The notes under the pieces: generated by a model
What the model was told of the DNA's origin: nothing
What the model saw: only the letters and a program-made list of their open reading frames with translations
The model's database searches: none
DNA from: FEB-25 sp963726315
Lineage (GTDB): Bacteria; Chloroflexota; Anaerolineae; Anaerolineales; UBA4823
Assembly (NCBI GenBank): GCA_963726315.1
Contig: CAVSBZ010000005.1
Span: 1,116,001 to 1,180,000, forward strand
Length of the DNA stretch: 64,000 nucleotides
Direction: 5' to 3'
Made by a program: the position numbers and the translations under genes
Shown: in pieces, positions 62,901 through 64,000 of the stretch
How positions within the stretch are numbered: position 1 is the stretch's first letter
Layout of the letters: every line of letters begins with the position of its first letter

Positions 62901-63572
62901 ATGGCTTATTTCCCCATCATTATCGTAATCATTTTCGCTATATTAGATTGGATCGCGGTCGAAAAGAACTGGAAGATTGTGGAATATGTGACCAAACCAG
63001 CCACCATGCTGGCGCTGTTGTGGTTAATCTGGCAAAGCGCCGGTTTTACCGGTCCCATGCTGTGGTTTACCGTGGGCGTCATTTTTTGCCTGGCAGGGGA
63101 TATCTTCCTGATGCTCCCAGGCGACATGTTCATCTTCGGTTTGCTGGCATTTCTCGCCGGGCAGGCGTGTTATGTGGTTGGGTTTAATAGCAGTGCGCCA
63201 TTTCTAAACCTGTGGGGTGTATTCCTGGTGATCATGCTGGGGATTTACATCGGTTGGCTCTATCCGATAATCGCCAGGAGCCTGGTCGAAAAGGGCAAAG
63301 TGAAGTTAAAAATCCCTGTACTGATTTACTCTATTGTGATCAGCCTGATGGTGTACTCTGCCCTGATGACCTGGACACGCCCCGGATGGTTCGTGGTGTC
63401 GGCTCTCTTTGCCAGCATTGGCGCGATCTTCTTTTATGTTTCCGATTCGATCCTGGCTTGGGACCGCTTTGTGAAACCAATCTCGCATGGTAGATTGGTG
63501 AATATGATCTTTTATCACCTGGGACAAATAGGCATCGTCCTGGGTGCGATCCTGTATGCGGGATTGAAGTAA
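62901..63572 (+). CDS. YhhN/TMEM86-family membrane protein
   Basis: 223 residues with about eight hydrophobic helices. Family residues are seen in KPATMLALLWLIW near the N-terminus and FCLAGDIFLMLPGDMFIFGL, where the Asp/Gly pattern of lysoplasmalogenase-like proteins is kept. Some relatives hydrolyse lysoplasmalogens; that activity is not established here. AGGAGG precedes the ATG, 15 bp after the era stop, so it is co-transcribed with era. Confidence 0.88.
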   Translation: MAYFPIIIVIIFAILDWIAVEKNWKIVEYVTKPATMLALLWLIWQSAGFTGPMLWFTVGVIFCLAGDIFLMLPGDMFIFGLLAFLAGQACYVVGFNSSAPFLNLWGVFLVIMLGIYIGWLYPIIARSLVEKGKVKLKIPVLIYSIVISLMVYSALMTWTRPGWFVVSALFASIGAIFFYVSDSILAWDRFVKPISHGRLVNMIFYHLGQIGIVLGAILYAGLK

Positions 63573-63932
63573 CATTTTCTATTCATCCCCCGTAGTTGCT
63601 AAATAGTTGATGAATAATATTTGTAGACGTGCAGGGGAGGGATTTGAAATGTGGCACATGGGATTCCTCCCCTGCGCATTTACGGAATTTTCACAATAGG
63701 CAATTGAGGTCATTCGAATTTTCCAGATAGGATTTATCAGCCCTCGGGTAAAAATGACTACCATTATATGATATGAAATGCTTTTGTTAAACGGAGAGTA
63801 GTTATCATTCTCCTGCCCCTTACCTGCTTGGTATGGTGGAAAAAGGCAATTGGCTAAATCATTAAACACAAGAAGCTGTGGTGATGTACGCCACAGCTTC
63901 TTGTTAAATTTCTGCTGGATAAACGGATCAGC
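63573..63932. other. 360-bp intergenic region, no gene seen
   Basis: No credible gene. It holds two hairpins: a 10-bp stem GCAGGGGAGG/CCTCCCCTGC (63631-63640 with 63666-63675) without a T-run, and the strong hairpin at 63868-63904. An open minus-strand frame over most of it has no recognisable domain and is probably spurious. Confidence 0.6.
63868..63904. terminator. Strong hairpin between convergent genes
   Basis: ACAAGAAGCTGTGG (63868-63881) pairs perfectly over 14 bp with CCACAGCTTCTTGT (63891-63904). It lies 29 bp beyond the stop of the minus-strand partial gene. The T-run is poor, so it may stabilise as well as terminate. Confidence 0.7.
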
Positions 63933-64000
63933 TTATACGGCGGGAGGAAGTACGTCTCCACTGCTCGCCGGAGGTACGGTCAGGCTACGCACGTAAGGCT
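63933..64000 (-). CDS. C-terminal end of an unidentified protein (partial)
   Basis: The minus-strand frame entering from the right edge reads RSLTVPPASSGDVLPPAV before a TAA at 63935-63933. Pro/Ser-rich tails such as this occur at the ends of many proteins, so I cannot name it. The strong hairpin just downstream supports a real gene end. Confidence 0.45.
   Translation of the reverse strand, partial: PYVRSLTVPPASSGDVLPPAV

Noticed and set aside
63579..63869. 96-residue open frame on the minus strand downstream of the YhhN gene
   Set aside because: No recognisable domain, unusual composition, no ribosome-binding site, and it spans hairpins; treated as chance.

Overview
The window looks like a chromosomal core segment of a member of the Chloroflexota, most likely class Anaerolineae. 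This is an inference. It rests on a mevalonate-type decarboxylase, a lone Roadblock/LC7 protein, an N-acylamino acid racemase paired with a COG3375 acetyltransferase, a FabL-type enoyl reductase, many zinc-binding ribosomal proteins and moderate GC. There are no phages, insertion sequences, CRISPR arrays, rRNAs or tRNAs that I could recognise.

Layout. (1) 1-6605, minus strand: a small secreted or anchored protein, pth, mfd, a TPR protein, a pyruvate/2-oxoacid dehydrogenase E1-beta subunit and the start of an E2 lipoyl protein. (2) 7160-12170, mostly plus: Roadblock protein, pyrG, eno and radC, with a zinc-ribbon membrane protein convergent to eno. (3) 12178-16766, minus: mvaD, an RseP-type protease, a HEAT-repeat protein, an AEC transporter and acylphosphatase. 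(4) 17101-33075, mixed single genes and short operons: lipoprotein, FAD oxidoreductase, acyl-CoA dehydrogenase, acyltransferase, MATE exporter, typA, GNAT plus sugar symporter, epimerase plus GNAT plus N-acylamino acid racemase, cyclase-family hydrolase and a PEBP lipoprotein set between palindromic repeats. (5) 33101-36098, minus: mazG, a DPM1-type glycosyltransferase and fabL. (6) 36317-61703, minus: one 25-kb block, rpoB-rpsL-rpsG-fusA-tuf followed by the S10, spc and alpha clusters, then truA-rplM-rpsI, closed by a strong terminator at 36168-36218. (7) 61980-63572, plus: era and a YhhN protein. A partial minus-strand gene enters at the right edge.

Points of interest. The big translation block is rearranged: rpoC is not next to rpoB, rplKAJL are not upstream of rpoB, and infA is missing between map and rpmJ. 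RpoB carries a long insert with three related WL...G(Y/I)(D/N) units. The str promoter (TTGACG, 17 bp, TAAAAT) has a perfect 14-bp palindrome in its spacer, the rpoB leader has a terminator-like hairpin, and a 220-bp structured interval separates rpsJ from rplC. Three genes, including essential rpoB, are each broken by a single-base frame change; this points to base-calling or assembly errors rather than real pseudogenes.

Most of the window is ordinary housekeeping DNA. I see no convincing wholly new system; the best leads are the RpoB insert, the regulatory sites of the rpoB/str block, and the unexplained structured leader before the 17.1-kb lipoprotein gene.
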